Notes under the pieces: model-generated
The model's input: the letters and a program-made list of their open reading frames with translations, nothing else
Told to the model about the DNA's origin: nothing
The model's database searches: none
Shown: positions 1 through 9,071 of the stretch, piece by piece
How positions within the stretch are numbered: position 1 is the stretch's first letter
Layout of the letters: each line of letters opens with the position of its first letter
Made by a program: the position numbers and the translations under genes
Source: Bradyrhizobium sp. NFR13
GTDB lineage: Bacteria; Pseudomonadota; Alphaproteobacteria; Rhizobiales; Xanthobacteraceae
Direction: 5' to 3'
NCBI RefSeq assembly: GCF_900114605.1
Contig: NZ_FOTP01000006.1
Span: 124,001-188,000 of the forward strand
DNA length: 64,000 bases

Positions 1-532
1 GCGCCTTGACGTCGTCGAGCGTGGCACTGGGGCCGAGACCCATGACCTGCAGCGCCTTGCGCTCGGCATTGAAGATCTTGCGGGTCTCTTCCTTGATCGG
101 CTGCTGCGGCTTGCGGGCCCGACCGCGCCCCATACCCATGCCGTTCATCTCATTGAACATGGCAAATGGATCGATCGCGCCGTCGAGGTCGGGCTGCCCG
201 GCCTTGGTTTTGTCCGCGGAGCCGTTGGCTCCCATCTTCCAGGTCGGACGATGGCCGGTCAGCGCGTCCTTCTGGTACTTGGCGACCGCGTCCGGGGCCA
301 TACCCTGGAAGAAGTTGTAGCCCTGATTGTATTCGCGGACATGGTTCAGGCAGAAGTGCCAATATTCCTTGTCCTGCGCACGGCCCTTGGGCGCGCGGTG
401 CGGACCCTTGTTCTTGCACTCGGGCCACTCGCACATAATGGCTTCTTCGCGCGCAGCGGCCTGCTGCTTCGCGCTCAGCTTGTTCGGCTTGATACGGATG
501 CTGTCGAAGAATTTGGATGAGTCGATGGGCAT
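1..532 (-). CDS. J-domain (DnaJ-like) protein, 3' end cut off by window
   Basis: Reads from ATG at 532 leftwards for 177 codons with no stop before the window edge, so the C-terminus is missing. The start MPIDSSKFFDSIRIKP and the Cys/His-containing segment CEWPECKNKG around residues 34-43 are typical of a rhizobial J-domain protein family. The last visible residues (VMGLGPSATLDDVKA) match the opening helix of a J domain, so the HPD motif should lie just outside the window. J-domain proteins stimulate DnaK-type Hsp70 ATPases in the cytoplasm. The gene diverges from bolA, an arrangement I recall from related genomes. The family call rests on N-terminal similarity and the first J-domain residues only. 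Confidence 0.8.
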   Translation of the reverse strand, partial: MPIDSSKFFDSIRIKPNKLSAKQQAAAREEAIMCEWPECKNKGPHRAPKGRAQDKEYWHFCLNHVREYNQGYNFFQGMAPDAVAKYQKDALTGHRPTWKMGANGSADKTKAGQPDLDGAIDPFAMFNEMNGMGMGRGRARKPQQPIKEETRKIFNAERKALQVMGLGPSATLDDVKA

Positions 533-669
533 GGCTGACTATGACAACGCAATGCAAAAAGCTTCAAGTCTTGACATTCCGATTACCTCATTCGGCGCCC
601 TGCGCCGCACCAATATGGTCGCCACATCGTGATTGACCATGAGTGGGGCGAACCGCTAAGCCGGCCATC

Positions 670-942
670 ATGACCATGAAAGATAACATCACAAAGAAGC
701 TGACAGAGGCTTTCGCGCCCCTCAGCCTCGACGTTTCAGATGAATCGCATCTGCATGCCGGTCACATGGGCCACCGCGAGGGGGGTGAAACCCACTTCAG
801 GGTCAATATTGTGTCGGAGGCCTTCGAAGGGAAGAGCCGGATCGACCGCCATCGCATGATCAACGAACTGCTGGCGGCGGAACTTGCGGGAACGGTACAT
901 GCGCTGGCGCTGAAACCGCAGACGCCGAAGGAAGCGGGTTAG
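670..942 (+). CDS. bolA: BolA family protein
   Basis: 90 residues from ATG at 670; a second ATG at 676 is equally possible, and an upstream alternative at 643 adds residues foreign to the family. The product carries the BolA core: an early SHLHAGH segment, FRVNIVSEAFEGKSRI, then RHRMINELLAAEL, containing the conserved Arg-His pair that can help bind a 2Fe-2S cluster with a monothiol glutaredoxin. BolA proteins act in iron-sulfur trafficking, iron sensing and stress-dependent morphology. It is divergently transcribed from the J-domain gene. Nothing is unusual about its size. Confidence 0.93.
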   Translation: MTMKDNITKKLTEAFAPLSLDVSDESHLHAGHMGHREGGETHFRVNIVSEAFEGKSRIDRHRMINELLAAELAGTVHALALKPQTPKEAG

Positions 943-964
943 GCTTTGCCGTAGTCCTCAACGC

Positions 965-1098
965 CGTCATTCCGGGGCGCGAGCGCCACTCGGCGATCGC
1001 GATCCCGGAATCTCAGCATGGGAGTCTCCAACAGCGCCAAGCCATGTCCAGCTTGCGGGTTCGCGCGCACGAAGACGCGCCCCCGCCCCGGAATGACG
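965..1098. repeat. Intergenic repeat with 14-bp inverted ends
   Basis: The element begins CGTCATTCCGGGGC (965-978) and ends with the exact reverse complement GCCCCGGAATGACG (1085-1098). Internal sequence includes a second CCCGGAAT block. A related copy lies at 18990-19117, and a different palindromic repeat at 45494-45579. It sits between the convergent ends of bolA and fdsD, where it could fold into a long hairpin and end transcription from both sides. It resembles the short non-coding repeats common between genes in Bradyrhizobium-type genomes; the family name is not known to me. Confidence 0.7.
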
Positions 1099-1112
1099 AG
1101 TGTGGGCTGGTC

Positions 1113-1340
1113 CTACTTCTTCAGCGACGCGATCGCCTCGAGGACGTTCGGCTTCAGCCCGGCGCCGCCCGCATCCAGATGTTCGAAGATCTTCTTCCGC
1201 ATGCGCGGATCCCAGAACTTCTTGATGTGCTCGGCAATGCCGGCCACGGCGTGATCGTGGCCCTGGCTGTTGAAGAAGTCGCCGATCTGGTTGGCCATAT
1301 AGATCAGCCGGTCAGGCGACGTCGATGTGTGGGTGTCCAT
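1113..1340 (-). CDS. fdsD: Formate dehydrogenase delta subunit FdsD
   Basis: 75 residues from ATG at 1340; an upstream ATG at 1358 would add six residues. The sequence (RLIYMANQIGDFFNSQGHDHAVAG near the N-terminus, then KKFWDPRMRKKIFEHLD) is characteristic of the small FdsD subunit of NAD-dependent molybdenum formate dehydrogenases. FdsD is needed for assembly of the active complex. It is the last gene of the fdsG-fdsB-fdsA-fdhD-fdsD operon, and its start lies inside the end of fdhD (29 bp overlap), suggesting translational coupling. Confidence 0.92.
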   Translation of the reverse strand: MDTHTSTSPDRLIYMANQIGDFFNSQGHDHAVAGIAEHIKKFWDPRMRKKIFEHLDAGGAGLKPNVLEAIASLKK

Positions 1341-2169
1341 GCTCTTGCCCTGATGCATCCGCGGTGACGCCGTGCTGACGCACGCGATGCTGATGTGTGA
1401 AAACTTCGAACCCGTCGCTGCGCGCGATCGCGGCCAACGTAATGCCTGCGGCTTCCGCCATGCGGATGGCCAGTGCGGTGGGTGCCGAGACCGACACCAT
1501 GAGCGGCGCGCCGATGGCAGCCGTCTTCTGCACCATCTCGACAGAGACGCGGCTGGTCAGCAGCACCATGCCATGCCCTGCATCGACCTTGGCCTGCGCC
1601 AGCGCGCCGGCCAGCTTGTCGAGCGCATTGTGACGGCCGACATCCTCACGCAACGCGACGATGCCGTCGGCCGGCGTCCAGAACGCCGCGGCGTGCACGG
1701 CGCGGGTCTGGATGTTGACCTTCTGCAGCGGCGACAGCGTCTCCATCGCCGCCATGATCTGGTCGAAGGAGAACACGCCGCCGGGCGCGACGATGGCCGC
1801 CGGCTTAACGGCTTCCGAGATCGAGTCGATGCCGCACAGACCGCAGCCCGTCGGCCCTGCGATCTGCCGGCGCCGCGCGCTGATGCTCTCGGCCTTCTCG
1901 CCTGCGAGCCACATGCGCAGCTCAACGCCATCGTCGAATTCAACGGCCTCGAAACTCTCGATCTCGTTGATCGAGGTGACCACGCCTTCGCTTAGGCTGA
2001 AGCCATAGGCGAAGTCGCGATAGTCCTGCGGCGTCCCCATCATGACGGCATAGGTGCCGCCATTATAGGTGATCGCCAGCGCGGTCTCTTCCGGCACCGC
2101 GCGCAGCCCCTCGCTGACGCCGGACTGGCGCCAGATCTTGCGGGGGACTGAGCGAACCGGCTCGTGCAT
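1312..2169 (-). CDS. fdhD: Formate dehydrogenase accessory sulfurtransferase FdhD
   Basis: 285 residues from ATG at 2169. FdhD transfers sulfur from a cysteine desulfurase to the Mo-bis-MGD cofactor of formate dehydrogenase, which is essential for activity. The redox-active pair is visible as GCGLCG (Cys109 and Cys112), followed later by the FdhD-type segment DVGRHNALDKL. It lies 15 bp after fdsA and overlaps fdsD. The same gene order is known from characterised fds operons (Cupriavidus, Rhodobacter). Confidence 0.95.
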   Translation of the reverse strand: MHEPVRSVPRKIWRQSGVSEGLRAVPEETALAITYNGGTYAVMMGTPQDYRDFAYGFSLSEGVVTSINEIESFEAVEFDDGVELRMWLAGEKAESISARRRQIAGPTGCGLCGIDSISEAVKPAAIVAPGGVFSFDQIMAAMETLSPLQKVNIQTRAVHAAAFWTPADGIVALREDVGRHNALDKLAGALAQAKVDAGHGMVLLTSRVSVEMVQKTAAIGAPLMVSVSAPTALAIRMAEAAGITLAAIARSDGFEVFTHQHRVRQHGVTADASGQEHGHPHIDVA

Positions 2170-2184
2170 GTCTGGTCTCCAGAC

Positions 2185-5094
2185 CTACTCCGCAGCTTCC
2201 ACGACAGGCATGGCGATCCGGCGCGACTGGCGGGCCTGCTCGTCATATTCCTTCTGCCACTCGGACGGACCGTTCGAGGGCGAGATCTGCACCGCCGTCA
2301 CCTTGTATTCCGGGCAATTGGTCGCCCAGTCCGAGAACTCGGTGGTGATGACGTTGGCCTGCGTGGTCGGGTGATGGAAGGTCGTATAGACCACACCCGG
2401 CGCCATGCGTTCGGTGAGCAGCGCGCGCAATGTGGTCTCGCCGGCGCGGCTCTGGAGGCGCACCCAGTCTCCATCGCGGATGCCGCGCAGTTCGGCATCA
2501 TGCGGATGCAGCTCCAGCCGATCCTCCTCGTGCCAGACGACGTTCTCGGTGCGCCGCGTCTGCGCGCCGACATTGTACTGGCTGAGAATACGGCCGGTGG
2601 TGAGCAGCAGCGGAAAACGGGGGCCGGTACGCTCGTCGGTGGCGATGTATTCGGTGAGCATGAACTTGCCCTTGCCGCGCACGAAGCCATCCATATGCAT
2701 GATCGGGGTGCCCAGAGGCTGCTTCTCGTTACACGGCCACTGCACCGAACCAACCTCCTCCAGCTTCGCATAGGAGACGCCGGCGAAAGTCGGCGTCAGC
2801 GCCGCGATTTCGTCCATGATCTCCGAGGGATGATTGTAGGACATCTCATAGCCGAGTGCCTTGGCGAATCCCAAGGTCACTTCCCAATCCTCAAGACCAT
2901 TTTTCGGCGACATTACCTTGCGGACGCGCTGAATGCGACGTTCGGCATTGGTGAAAGTGCCGTTCTTCTCCAGGAAGGTGGAGCCCGGGAAGAACACGTG
3001 GGCGTAGTTGGCGGTCTCGTTCAGGAACAGGTCGTGGACGATGACGCATTCCATCGCCGACAGCGCCGCGACCACATGCTTGGTGTTGGGGTCGGACTGC
3101 AGGATGTCTTCGCCCTGCACGTAGAGGCCCATGAAAGTGCCTTCGGTGGCGGCATCGAACATGTTGGGAATGCGCAGGCCCGGCTCACTGTTGAGCTTGA
3201 CGTTCCACATCGCTTCGAACTGCTCGCGCACCGCATCGCCCGAGATGTGGCGATAGCCCGGCAGCTCGTGCGGGAACGAGCCCATGTCGCAGGAGCCCTG
3301 CACGTTGTTCTGGCCGCGCAGCGGATTCACGCCGACGCCGGGACGGCCGATATTGCCGGTCGCCATCGCGAGGTTCGCGATCGCGATTACGGTGGTCGAA
3401 CCCTGACTGTGCTCGGTGACGCCGAGACCGTAATAGATCGCACCGTTGCCACCGGTGGCGAACAAACGGGCGGCGGCGCGCAGCTCCTTCGGATCTACGC
3501 CGGTCATGATGGCGGTGGCTTCGGGGCTGTGGTTCGGCTGCGCGACGAAGGCCGCCCAGTCCTCGAACTCGCTCCAATCACAGCGCTCGCGGATGAAGGT
3601 CTCGTCGGCGAGGCCTTCGGTGACGATGACATGGGCCAGCGCCGTGAGCACGGCGACATTAGTGCCGGGCATCAGGGGCAGATGGTGCTGTGCCTCGATA
3701 TGGGCCGAGCGCACGATATCGGTTTGGCGCGGATCGACCACGATCAGCTTGGCGCCGGCGCGCAAACGCTTCTTGAGGCGCGACGCAAACACCGGATGGC
3801 CATCGGTCGGGTTGGCGCCGATGATCATCACGACATCGGTATCTTCGACTGAGTCGAAATCCTGCGTGCCGGCCGAGGTGCCGAAGGTCGAGGACAGACC
3901 GTAGCCGGTCGGCGAATGACAGACGCGCGCGCAGGTATCGACATTGTTGTTGCCGAAGCCGGCACGGATCAGCTTCTGCACCACGAATACTTCTTCATTG
4001 GTGCAGCGCGACGAGGTGATGCCGCCGATGGAGTCGCGGCCATGCTTGGCCTGAATGCCCTTGAACTTCTTCGCTGCGAAATTGAACGCCTCGTCCCATG
4101 ACACTTCCTGCCATGGATCGGTGATCTTCTCGCGGATCATCGGATTGAGGATGCGCTCTTTGTGGTTCGCATAGCCCCAGGCGAAGCGGCCCTTGACGCA
4201 GGAATGGCCTCGATTGGCCTTGCCGTCCTTGTACGGCACCATGCGCACCAGCTCTTCGCCACGCATTTCCGCCTTGAAGGTACAGCCGACGCCGCAATAC
4301 GCGCAGGTGGTCACAGCGGAGTGCTCAGGCTGGCCGATCTCGATCACGGCCTTCTCGGTCAGCGTCGCGGTCGGACAGGCCTGCACGCAGGCGCCGCAGG
4401 ACACGCATTCCGAATCCAGGAAGCTCTCGCTCATGCCCGGCGAGACCCGGCTCTCGAAACCACGGCCAGAGATCGTCAGCGCGAAAGTGCCCTGAACTTC
4501 TTCGCAGGCGCGGACGCAGCGCGAGCAGACGATGCACTTGGAGGGGTCATAGGTGAAGTACGGATTCGACTCGTCCTTCGCCATCCAGTGATCGTTTTCG
4601 CAAGCTTCCGGCGAATTGTGATTGTGCTTCGGGCCAGACTTGGCGAAGACATGGTTCTCGCCGTCATAACCGTAGCGCACGTCGCGCAGGCCGACCGCAC
4701 CGGCCATGTCCTGCAATTCGCAATCGCCGTTGGCGGCGCAGGTGAGACAGTCGAGCGGATGGTCGGAGATATAGAGCTCCATCACACCCTTGCGCAGCGC
4801 CGCGAGCCGCGCGTTCTGAGTATGAACCACGAGGCCGTCCATTGCCGGCGTGGTGCAGGAGGCCGGCGTGCCAGCGCGGCCTTCGATCTCGACGAGACAG
4901 AGGCGGCAGGAGCCGAAAGCATCCACCATGTCGGTGGCGCAGAGTTTCGGAATCTGCGTGCCCATCTCCATGGCGGCGCGCATGATCGAGGTGCCCTCGG
5001 GCACCGAGACGCTCTGCCCGTCGATGGTCAGCGTGACCATCTTTTCGGACTTCGAGCGCGGTGTACCAAAATCGATTTCGTGAACGAGCGACAT
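2185..5094 (-). CDS. fdsA: NAD-dependent formate dehydrogenase, molybdenum catalytic subunit
   Basis: 969 residues, full length for FdsA. It oxidises formate to CO2 at a bis-MGD molybdenum centre. Visible centres in order: 2Fe-2S ligands Cys52, 63, 66, 80; the NuoG-type His112-Cys116-Cys119-Cys125 set; ferredoxin clusters at Cys187/190/193/197 and Cys230/233/236/240; the molybdopterin-domain 4Fe-4S set Cys264/267/271/299; and Cys392 in ARVCHSPTG as Mo ligand, so this is the cysteine rather than the selenocysteine form. The N-terminal part is homologous to complex I NuoG, which passes electrons towards FdsB. It starts at ATG 5094, 11 bp after fdsB. It is cytoplasmic and lacks a Tat signal. Confidence 0.97.
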   Translation of the reverse strand: MSLVHEIDFGTPRSKSEKMVTLTIDGQSVSVPEGTSIMRAAMEMGTQIPKLCATDMVDAFGSCRLCLVEIEGRAGTPASCTTPAMDGLVVHTQNARLAALRKGVMELYISDHPLDCLTCAANGDCELQDMAGAVGLRDVRYGYDGENHVFAKSGPKHNHNSPEACENDHWMAKDESNPYFTYDPSKCIVCSRCVRACEEVQGTFALTISGRGFESRVSPGMSESFLDSECVSCGACVQACPTATLTEKAVIEIGQPEHSAVTTCAYCGVGCTFKAEMRGEELVRMVPYKDGKANRGHSCVKGRFAWGYANHKERILNPMIREKITDPWQEVSWDEAFNFAAKKFKGIQAKHGRDSIGGITSSRCTNEEVFVVQKLIRAGFGNNNVDTCARVCHSPTGYGLSSTFGTSAGTQDFDSVEDTDVVMIIGANPTDGHPVFASRLKKRLRAGAKLIVVDPRQTDIVRSAHIEAQHHLPLMPGTNVAVLTALAHVIVTEGLADETFIRERCDWSEFEDWAAFVAQPNHSPEATAIMTGVDPKELRAAARLFATGGNGAIYYGLGVTEHSQGSTTVIAIANLAMATGNIGRPGVGVNPLRGQNNVQGSCDMGSFPHELPGYRHISGDAVREQFEAMWNVKLNSEPGLRIPNMFDAATEGTFMGLYVQGEDILQSDPNTKHVVAALSAMECVIVHDLFLNETANYAHVFFPGSTFLEKNGTFTNAERRIQRVRKVMSPKNGLEDWEVTLGFAKALGYEMSYNHPSEIMDEIAALTPTFAGVSYAKLEEVGSVQWPCNEKQPLGTPIMHMDGFVRGKGKFMLTEYIATDERTGPRFPLLLTTGRILSQYNVGAQTRRTENVVWHEEDRLELHPHDAELRGIRDGDWVRLQSRAGETTLRALLTERMAPGVVYTTFHHPTTQANVITTEFSDWATNCPEYKVTAVQISPSNGPSEWQKEYDEQARQSRRIAMPVVEAAE

Positions 5095-5105
5095 CTGTTG
5101 CTCCT

Positions 5106-6677
5106 TTACTCTGCGGCCTGAAGGCGCGTGGGCGCCGGGCCGAAATCATCAGGGAAATGTTTCAATGCGCTCATCACCGGATACGGCGTGAAGCCGCCCA
5201 GCGCGCAGAGCGAGCCGAATTTCATGGTGTTACTGAGGTCCTGCAGCACGGCGATGTTCTCGGCCACGCGTTCGCCCCGGCGGATCTTGTCGATGGTCTC
5301 GACACCGCGGGTGGAACCGATGCGACACGGCGTGCACTTGCCACAAGATTCGATGGCACAGAATTCCATCGCGAAGCGCGCCTGCTTCGACATATCGACC
5401 GTATCGTCGAACACGACGATGCCGCCATGACCGATCAGGCCATCGCGCTTGGCGAAGGCCTCATAGTCGAACGGCGTGTCGAACAATTCGCGCGGGAAAT
5501 AGGCACCGAGCGGACCGCCGACCTGCACCGCGCGCACCGGCCTGCCGGTGAAGGTGCCGCCACCGATGTCATCGACGAGTTCGCCGAGCGTGATGCCGAA
5601 GGCCACCTCGAACAATCCGCCGAACTTGACGTTGCCGGCAAGCTGGATCGGCATCGTGCCGCGCGAGCGACCCATGCCGTAATCGGCATAGGCCTTGGCG
5701 CCGTTGTCGAGAATGAAGGGGATCGCCGCAAACGAGAGGACGTTGTTGATGACCGTCGGCTTGCCGAACAGGCCCTTATGAGCGGGCAGTGGCGGCTTGG
5801 CGCGGACGATGCCACGACGGCCTTCGAGCGACTCCAGCAGCGAGGTCTCCTCGCCGCAAACATAGGCGCCTGCGCCGACGCGGACTTCGAGATCGAATGC
5901 GTGCGCCGAGCCGCGGATATTGTCACCAAGATAACCGGCGCGCTTGGCGGCAGCGATACCCGCATTCATCGCCTCAATGGCATGCGGATATTCCGAACGG
6001 ATATAGATGTAGCCCTTGGTGGCGCCCACGGCGATGCCGGCGATGGTCATGCCTTCGATCACCACAAAGGGATCGCCTTCCATGATCATGCGGTCAGCGA
6101 AGGTACCGCTATCGCCCTCGTCCGCATTGCAGACGATGAATTTGCGGTCGGCTTTGGTATCGGCGACGGTCTTCCACTTGATGCCGGTTGGGAAGCCGGC
6201 GCCGCCACGACCGCGCAGGCCGGAGGTGGTGACATCGGCAATGATGCCGGCGCTATCCAGGGTCAGCGCACGCGCGAGGCCCTTGTAGCCGCCATGCGCT
6301 ATATAATCCTCGACCGACCGGGGATCGACGACACCGCAGCGCACAAAGGTCAGACGCGTCTGCTTCTTGAGCCACGGAATTTCCTCCGCGACACCAAGAC
6401 GCAGCGCGTGAGGGCCGTTTGCGACCATCGCATCGAGCACCGACGCAACGTCTTTCTCTTCGACTGGTCCGAACGCGACGCGCCCTTCCGGCGTCGCGAC
6501 TTCGATCATCGGCTCCAGCCACAACAATCCGCGCGAGCCCGGCCGAATGATCTCGATTGCGAGCTTGCGCTTTTCAGCCTGCGCTTCGAAGGCACTGACG
6601 AGTTCATCGGCGCCGACGGAAACGGCGGCCGCATCGCGCGGAATGTAGATCTTCAGAGTTTTATCAGACGATGTCAT
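5106..6677 (-). CDS. fdsB: NAD-dependent formate dehydrogenase, NADH/FMN subunit
   Basis: 523 residues, a NuoE-like thioredoxin fold N-terminus (about 1-90) joined to a NuoF-like core. The FMN/NAD site is seen as GRGGAGFPTGIKW (155-168) and CGEETSL (274-280). A 4Fe-4S cluster is ligated by Cys445, 448, 451 (SCGKCTPC) and Cys491. The subunit takes electrons from FdsA and reduces NAD+. It overlaps fdsG by 4 bp (ATGA) and precedes fdsA by 11 bp, consistent with one operon. Confidence 0.96.
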   Translation of the reverse strand: MTSSDKTLKIYIPRDAAAVSVGADELVSAFEAQAEKRKLAIEIIRPGSRGLLWLEPMIEVATPEGRVAFGPVEEKDVASVLDAMVANGPHALRLGVAEEIPWLKKQTRLTFVRCGVVDPRSVEDYIAHGGYKGLARALTLDSAGIIADVTTSGLRGRGGAGFPTGIKWKTVADTKADRKFIVCNADEGDSGTFADRMIMEGDPFVVIEGMTIAGIAVGATKGYIYIRSEYPHAIEAMNAGIAAAKRAGYLGDNIRGSAHAFDLEVRVGAGAYVCGEETSLLESLEGRRGIVRAKPPLPAHKGLFGKPTVINNVLSFAAIPFILDNGAKAYADYGMGRSRGTMPIQLAGNVKFGGLFEVAFGITLGELVDDIGGGTFTGRPVRAVQVGGPLGAYFPRELFDTPFDYEAFAKRDGLIGHGGIVVFDDTVDMSKQARFAMEFCAIESCGKCTPCRIGSTRGVETIDKIRRGERVAENIAVLQDLSNTMKFGSLCALGGFTPYPVMSALKHFPDDFGPAPTRLQAAE

Positions 6678-7165
6678 CGCTGTGCCTCCGCGACCAGCGC
6701 ATCGATGCGCTTCTCATCGAGGCGGCCAACCAGACGGCCATCGAGCATCGCCGATGGCGCCGTGGCGCAGAGCCCGAGGCAATAGATCGGCTCCAACGTA
6801 ACACGCTGATCCGCCGTCGTGTTTCCGAATTTTACTCCCAATTTCGCTTCCGCGCGCGCAGCCAGCGCGTCGCCGCCGGCCGCCTGGCAAGCCTCGGCCC
6901 GGCAGATCTTCAGCACATGCTTGCCAGCCGGTTCATGCCGAAAGTCATGATAGAAGGTGAACACGCCATGGACCTCGGCGCGCGACAGGTTACGCGCCAG
7001 CGCGATCATCGGGATTGCCGCCTCCGGCACATAACCGAAGGCTTCCTGCATCGCATGCAGGATCACGATCACGCCGCCTTCCACATGGGACAGGCTCTCG
7101 ATGATCTCGGTGCCTCGGTCGGCACTCCAAGGCTCATAAGCATTCGGCTCGTAGGCTGCGTTCAT
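6674..7165 (-). CDS. fdsG: NAD-dependent formate dehydrogenase gamma subunit
   Basis: 163 residues from ATG at 7165; a TTG four codons upstream is less likely. This is a NuoE-like 2Fe-2S protein with ligands Cys88, Cys93, Cys129 and Cys133 in the CxxxxC...CxxxC pattern. It completes the FdsABG electron chain (formate to NAD+). It is the first gene of the operon. A 178-bp gap separates it from the LysR gene and should hold the promoter. Confidence 0.95.
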   Translation of the reverse strand: MNAAYEPNAYEPWSADRGTEIIESLSHVEGGVIVILHAMQEAFGYVPEAAIPMIALARNLSRAEVHGVFTFYHDFRHEPAGKHVLKICRAEACQAAGGDALAARAEAKLGVKFGNTTADQRVTLEPIYCLGLCATAPSAMLDGRLVGRLDEKRIDALVAEAQR

Positions 7166-7207
7166 CCCGGTACTCAATTGATCTTATGACTGGAGAACCA
7201 ATCAAAA

Positions 7208-7222
7208 TTGGAATCGATCCAA
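7208..7222. promoter_or_regulatory. Candidate LysR binding palindrome before fdsG
   Basis: The 15-bp sequence TTGGAATCGATCCAA is an inverted repeat (TTGGA-N5-TCCAA) and contains T-N11-A, the general LysR-type operator form. It is 43 bp upstream of the fdsG start, in the only sizeable gap between the LysR gene and the operon. Binding by this LysR protein is inference. Confidence 0.4.
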
Positions 7223-7343
7223 AGATCAATAAAGCTGTCTCATGCTGCGATACGGAAACGGTATCGACACCCGACGAAATCGATGAATTTGAAATGGTTA
7301 GCTTGGTTGCAGCGCAGCAATTGCAGCACCCGAAACGAAGGTC

Positions 7344-8243
7344 TTACGCCTCCAGCGACGGCGCGACTTCCCGGGCGATCTGCACCAGAGTCGCCACGAG
7401 CGGGGTCATGGGATCGCGCTGGGGCACCACGAGGCCGACGCCGTAGTTTACCACGGGATCGACGATCGGGATCATGCGCACGGAGTCATTGGCGGTCAGA
7501 CCCAGCGTTTCCGCCAGCTTGGCCGGCATCACGCTGGCCCAGCGGCCGGTCTTCACATGGGTATAGAGCACGATAATCGAATTCGACGTCAGCATCGGCA
7601 TCGCCTCGGCGCCAACCGACTTCAGGGCACGATCGATGATGCGGCGGTTCTGCATATCGGGAGTCAGCAGGCACAGCGGCACCTCGCCAACTTCGGCCCA
7701 GGTGACACTTTTGCGATCACCGAACATGCCGTCCGGCGAGGTCAGCAGCCGGTAGCTTTCTTTATAAAGCGGGATCGAACGCACTTTGCCGAGCGGTTCA
7801 TTCTCGATGTAGGTCAGCCCAGCATCGACTTCGAGATTTTCAAGTAGACCGAGCACCGCCGCGGAGGTGCAGGACACGATGCGAAAGCGCACATCGGGAT
7901 GCCGCGCGCGAAACGGTGTTGTCAGCGAGGCGACCATGCCAAGCACCGTGGGGATAGCCGCGATGCGAATCTCGCCGGACAGACTGTCTTTGAGGCCGTT
8001 GATTTCCTGCTTCATTGCGCGGGCATCGCCGACAATACGCCGCGCCCAATCGAGCGCGCGCTCGCCTTCCGGCGTGAACCCCTGGAAACGGGAGCCACGC
8101 TGCACCAGCATCACGCCGAGCATGTCCTCGAGCTGCTTGAGGCTGGTGGACATGGTCGGCTGGGTGACGCCGCAGGCTTCGGCGGCACGGCCGAAATGCC
8201 GTTCCTTCGCCAGCGACAACAGCAGTTCAAGTTTTTCGATCAA
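7344..8243 (-). CDS. LysR-family transcriptional regulator, probable fds regulator
   Basis: 299 residues from a TTG start at 8243 (LIEKLELLLSLAKERHFGRA), which matches where relatives begin; the frame extends 39 codons further upstream with non-conserved residues. An N-terminal winged helix-turn-helix is clear (FGRAAEACGVTQPTMSTSLKQLE, about residues 16-38), followed by a typical two-lobed effector-binding domain. It lies just upstream of and in the same direction as fdsG, the position of FdsR in other fds loci, so control of formate dehydrogenase is likely but inferred. Effector unknown. Confidence 0.85.
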   Translation of the reverse strand: MIEKLELLLSLAKERHFGRAAEACGVTQPTMSTSLKQLEDMLGVMLVQRGSRFQGFTPEGERALDWARRIVGDARAMKQEINGLKDSLSGEIRIAAIPTVLGMVASLTTPFRARHPDVRFRIVSCTSAAVLGLLENLEVDAGLTYIENEPLGKVRSIPLYKESYRLLTSPDGMFGDRKSVTWAEVGEVPLCLLTPDMQNRRIIDRALKSVGAEAMPMLTSNSIIVLYTHVKTGRWASVMPAKLAETLGLTANDSVRMIPIVDPVVNYGVGLVVPQRDPMTPLVATLVQIAREVAPSLEA

Positions 8244-8495
8244 GGGACGCCCCGCTCCGACCACATCATTTTTGCCGAGGTGCGGCGCGACGATCGCGTG
8301 TGTGGCCTTCGGTGCCCGCCCTCGAGGCAAAGCATATGGTGCGAAGCCGCTTTGCCGCAACCATCGCAGCAGGACGCGCAGAGATCAGCCCCGGCCAAGC
8401 TTCCCGCTTCAAGATAGAATCTGGTTAGGGTCTTTGGGGCGGTCTGCTTCGTCGCGGGGTCTAAGGCCCCGGCGACGACAGCAAACGGCAAGTAC

Positions 8496-8515
8496 GATCA
8501 GCCAGAAGGCTGATC
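8496..8515 (-). terminator. Small hairpin after hypothetical gene
   Basis: GATCAGCC-AGAA-GGCTGATC is a perfect 8-bp stem with a 4-nt loop, starting 5 bp after the stop of the gene at 8521-8727. There is no clear T-run after it on the minus strand, so termination is only possible. Confidence 0.3.
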
Positions 8516-8520
8516 CGAGA

Positions 8521-8727
8521 TCAACCCAGGCGGCTGATCTGCTCTTCGGTCACGACACGCTCGATGTTCTCGGACTTGCTCTTGATCCGGTAACGCGGGC
8601 GACCATCGGCTTCGATCGGAAGGCGAGAGGTGATGGTGTAGATGCTGCGTTCCTTGATGGTGGAACGGCCCTGCGGCCCCTGCAGCTGGTGGTGAACGTC
8701 CTCATTAATTGCGTAGTTATGCGCCAT
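8521..8727 (-). CDS. Small conserved hypothetical protein
   Basis: 68 residues from ATG at 8727, preceded by GGAGAG at a good ribosome-binding distance. It is hydrophilic and mixed-charge, with no Cys, no signal peptide and no membrane segment. The segment SIYTITSRLPIEADGRPRY suggests a small beta-rich fold. I recall similar short proteins in Bradyrhizobium-type genomes but know no function. It stands alone between the LysR gene and a gene-poor stretch. Confidence 0.6.
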   Translation of the reverse strand: MAHNYAINEDVHHQLQGPQGRSTIKERSIYTITSRLPIEADGRPRYRIKSKSENIERVVTEEQISRLG

Positions 8728-9033
8728 TATTCATACTCTCCACGATGAGCGGCTTTTAGCCACAACTTGCTCAAAAAGCAAGAAATCTCTAGCAATTTCG
8801 GTCAGATAGCTCGTCAGTCCTGATATGCAACGATGGGCAACAGGTCATAATTTGGACGCCGCTGCGACAGATTCCATCTCATGCTGCCGATCCGGTCAGC
8901 AGCAATTCTGTCGTTTTCAGAGGGGGTTGGACTGATTCAAGGGCGTGCCGCCATGACACAGTTCCCGCTCCCTTTCCGCGTTAGCAATAATCATGGAATA
9001 CCAGCCGGGCCACCCGAAATTGGCTCCAAAAAG
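8728..9033. other. Non-coding stretch
   Basis: Between the small hypothetical gene and the terminator that follows the TPR glycosyltransferase gene. It should contain the promoter of the small gene. Local base composition is less GC-rich than the genes around it. I see no convincing open frame, RNA gene or repeat in it. Confidence 0.5.
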
Positions 9034-9071
9034 CCGAAAAACCACCGGCAGGGCATTGCCGGTGGTTTCGG
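9034..9071 (-). terminator. Rho-independent terminator after the TPR/OGT gene
   Basis: A 12-bp perfect stem (AAACCACCGGCA at 9039-9050 with its complement at 9057-9068) has a 6-nt loop. Read on the minus strand it is followed by T-rich sequence, including TTTTT at 9027-9031. It is about 130 bp beyond the stop at 9199. Confidence 0.7.

Noticed and set aside
2164-3852. 562-codon open frame on the plus strand opposite fdsA
   Set aside because: It is antisense to a gene whose every cofactor motif is intact; its translation is His/Gly/Arg-rich without a domain, as expected for a GC-rich shadow frame.
5061-6785. 574-codon open frame opposite fdsB
   Set aside because: Same reasoning; no recognisable domain and full overlap with a conserved gene.
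8244-8360. 39-codon N-terminal extension of the LysR protein
   Set aside because: The extra residues precede the normal family start (LIEKLELLL) and look non-conserved; TTG at 8243 is preferred.
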